Below, one piece after another: positions 6,049 through 6,077 of a stretch of 6,077 bases of DNA. The position numbers and the translations under genes were made by a program. The DNA is from an uncultured Opitutia bacterium (GTDB lineage: Bacteria > Verrucomicrobiota > Verrucomicrobiia > Opitutales > UBA953). The notes below the pieces were generated by a model. It worked only from the letters and a program-made list of their open reading frames with translations. It did no database searches and was not told the origin of the DNA. The number at the start of each line of letters is the position of its first letter. Within the stretch, counting starts at the first letter, position 1. The stretch is taken from assembly GCA_903957465.1 (NCBI GenBank), contig CAJBPJ010000230.1, positions 1 to 6,077 on the forward strand, in the 5' to 3' direction.

Positions 6049-6077
6049 CGTTGTGTGCGCTCGAAGGATACAGCCAA

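Noticed and set aside
1..6077. Search for an undescribed system (defence island, RNA element, mobile DNA, CRISPR)
   Set aside because: No repeat arrays, transposase or recombinase motifs, tRNA-like folds, riboswitch-like leaders or clusters of unknown genes were seen; nearly every base is explained by compact housekeeping genes.

Overview
The window looks like ordinary chromosomal housekeeping DNA from a bacterium of moderate G+C content. It is densely packed, with gaps of 1-4 nt or short stop-codon overlaps between most genes. A Gram-negative-type host is suggested by a short AsmA-like membrane protein. That protein, the style of the PfkB kinase and the wording of the conserved motifs make me think of the Planctomycetota-Verrucomicrobiota side of the tree, perhaps Opitutae. 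This is an impression from family recall, not something the sequence proves. I see no mobile element, CRISPR array, RNA gene, toxin-antitoxin pair or defence cassette.

Layout. (1) Bases 2-397 (+) hold the C-terminal 131 residues of an unrecognised protein, closed by a clear rho-independent terminator at 421-454. (2) A + strand operon follows: an AsmA-like single-pass membrane protein (533-1288), grpE (1292-1798) and dnaJ (1802-2911), with only 3 nt between successive genes. (3) A - strand pair, nadC (4825-3899) then birA (3897-2908), has 1 nt between the two genes and runs head-on into dnaJ, so the two stop codons overlap. A perfect 8-bp inverted repeat lies just past the dnaJ stop. (4) An 85-bp divergent spacer separates nadC from a + strand PfkB-family sugar or nucleoside kinase (4911-5852). 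(5) A 63-residue two-helix membrane protein (6048-5857, -) converges on the kinase, leaving 4 nt between the stops.

How the genes work together. GrpE and DnaJ are the nucleotide exchange factor and J-protein co-chaperone of DnaK; dnaK itself is not in the window. NadC makes nicotinate mononucleotide in de novo NAD synthesis. BirA attaches biotin to acceptor proteins and, because it keeps an N-terminal helix-turn-helix, may also repress biotin genes. The kinase belongs to a recognisable PfkB subgroup whose substrate I cannot name.

I found no previously undescribed system. The points worth a second look are modest: the AsmA-like gene locked into the chaperone operon, the hairpin at the overlapping dnaJ/birA ends, and a quasi-palindrome that creates a decoy start for the kinase.
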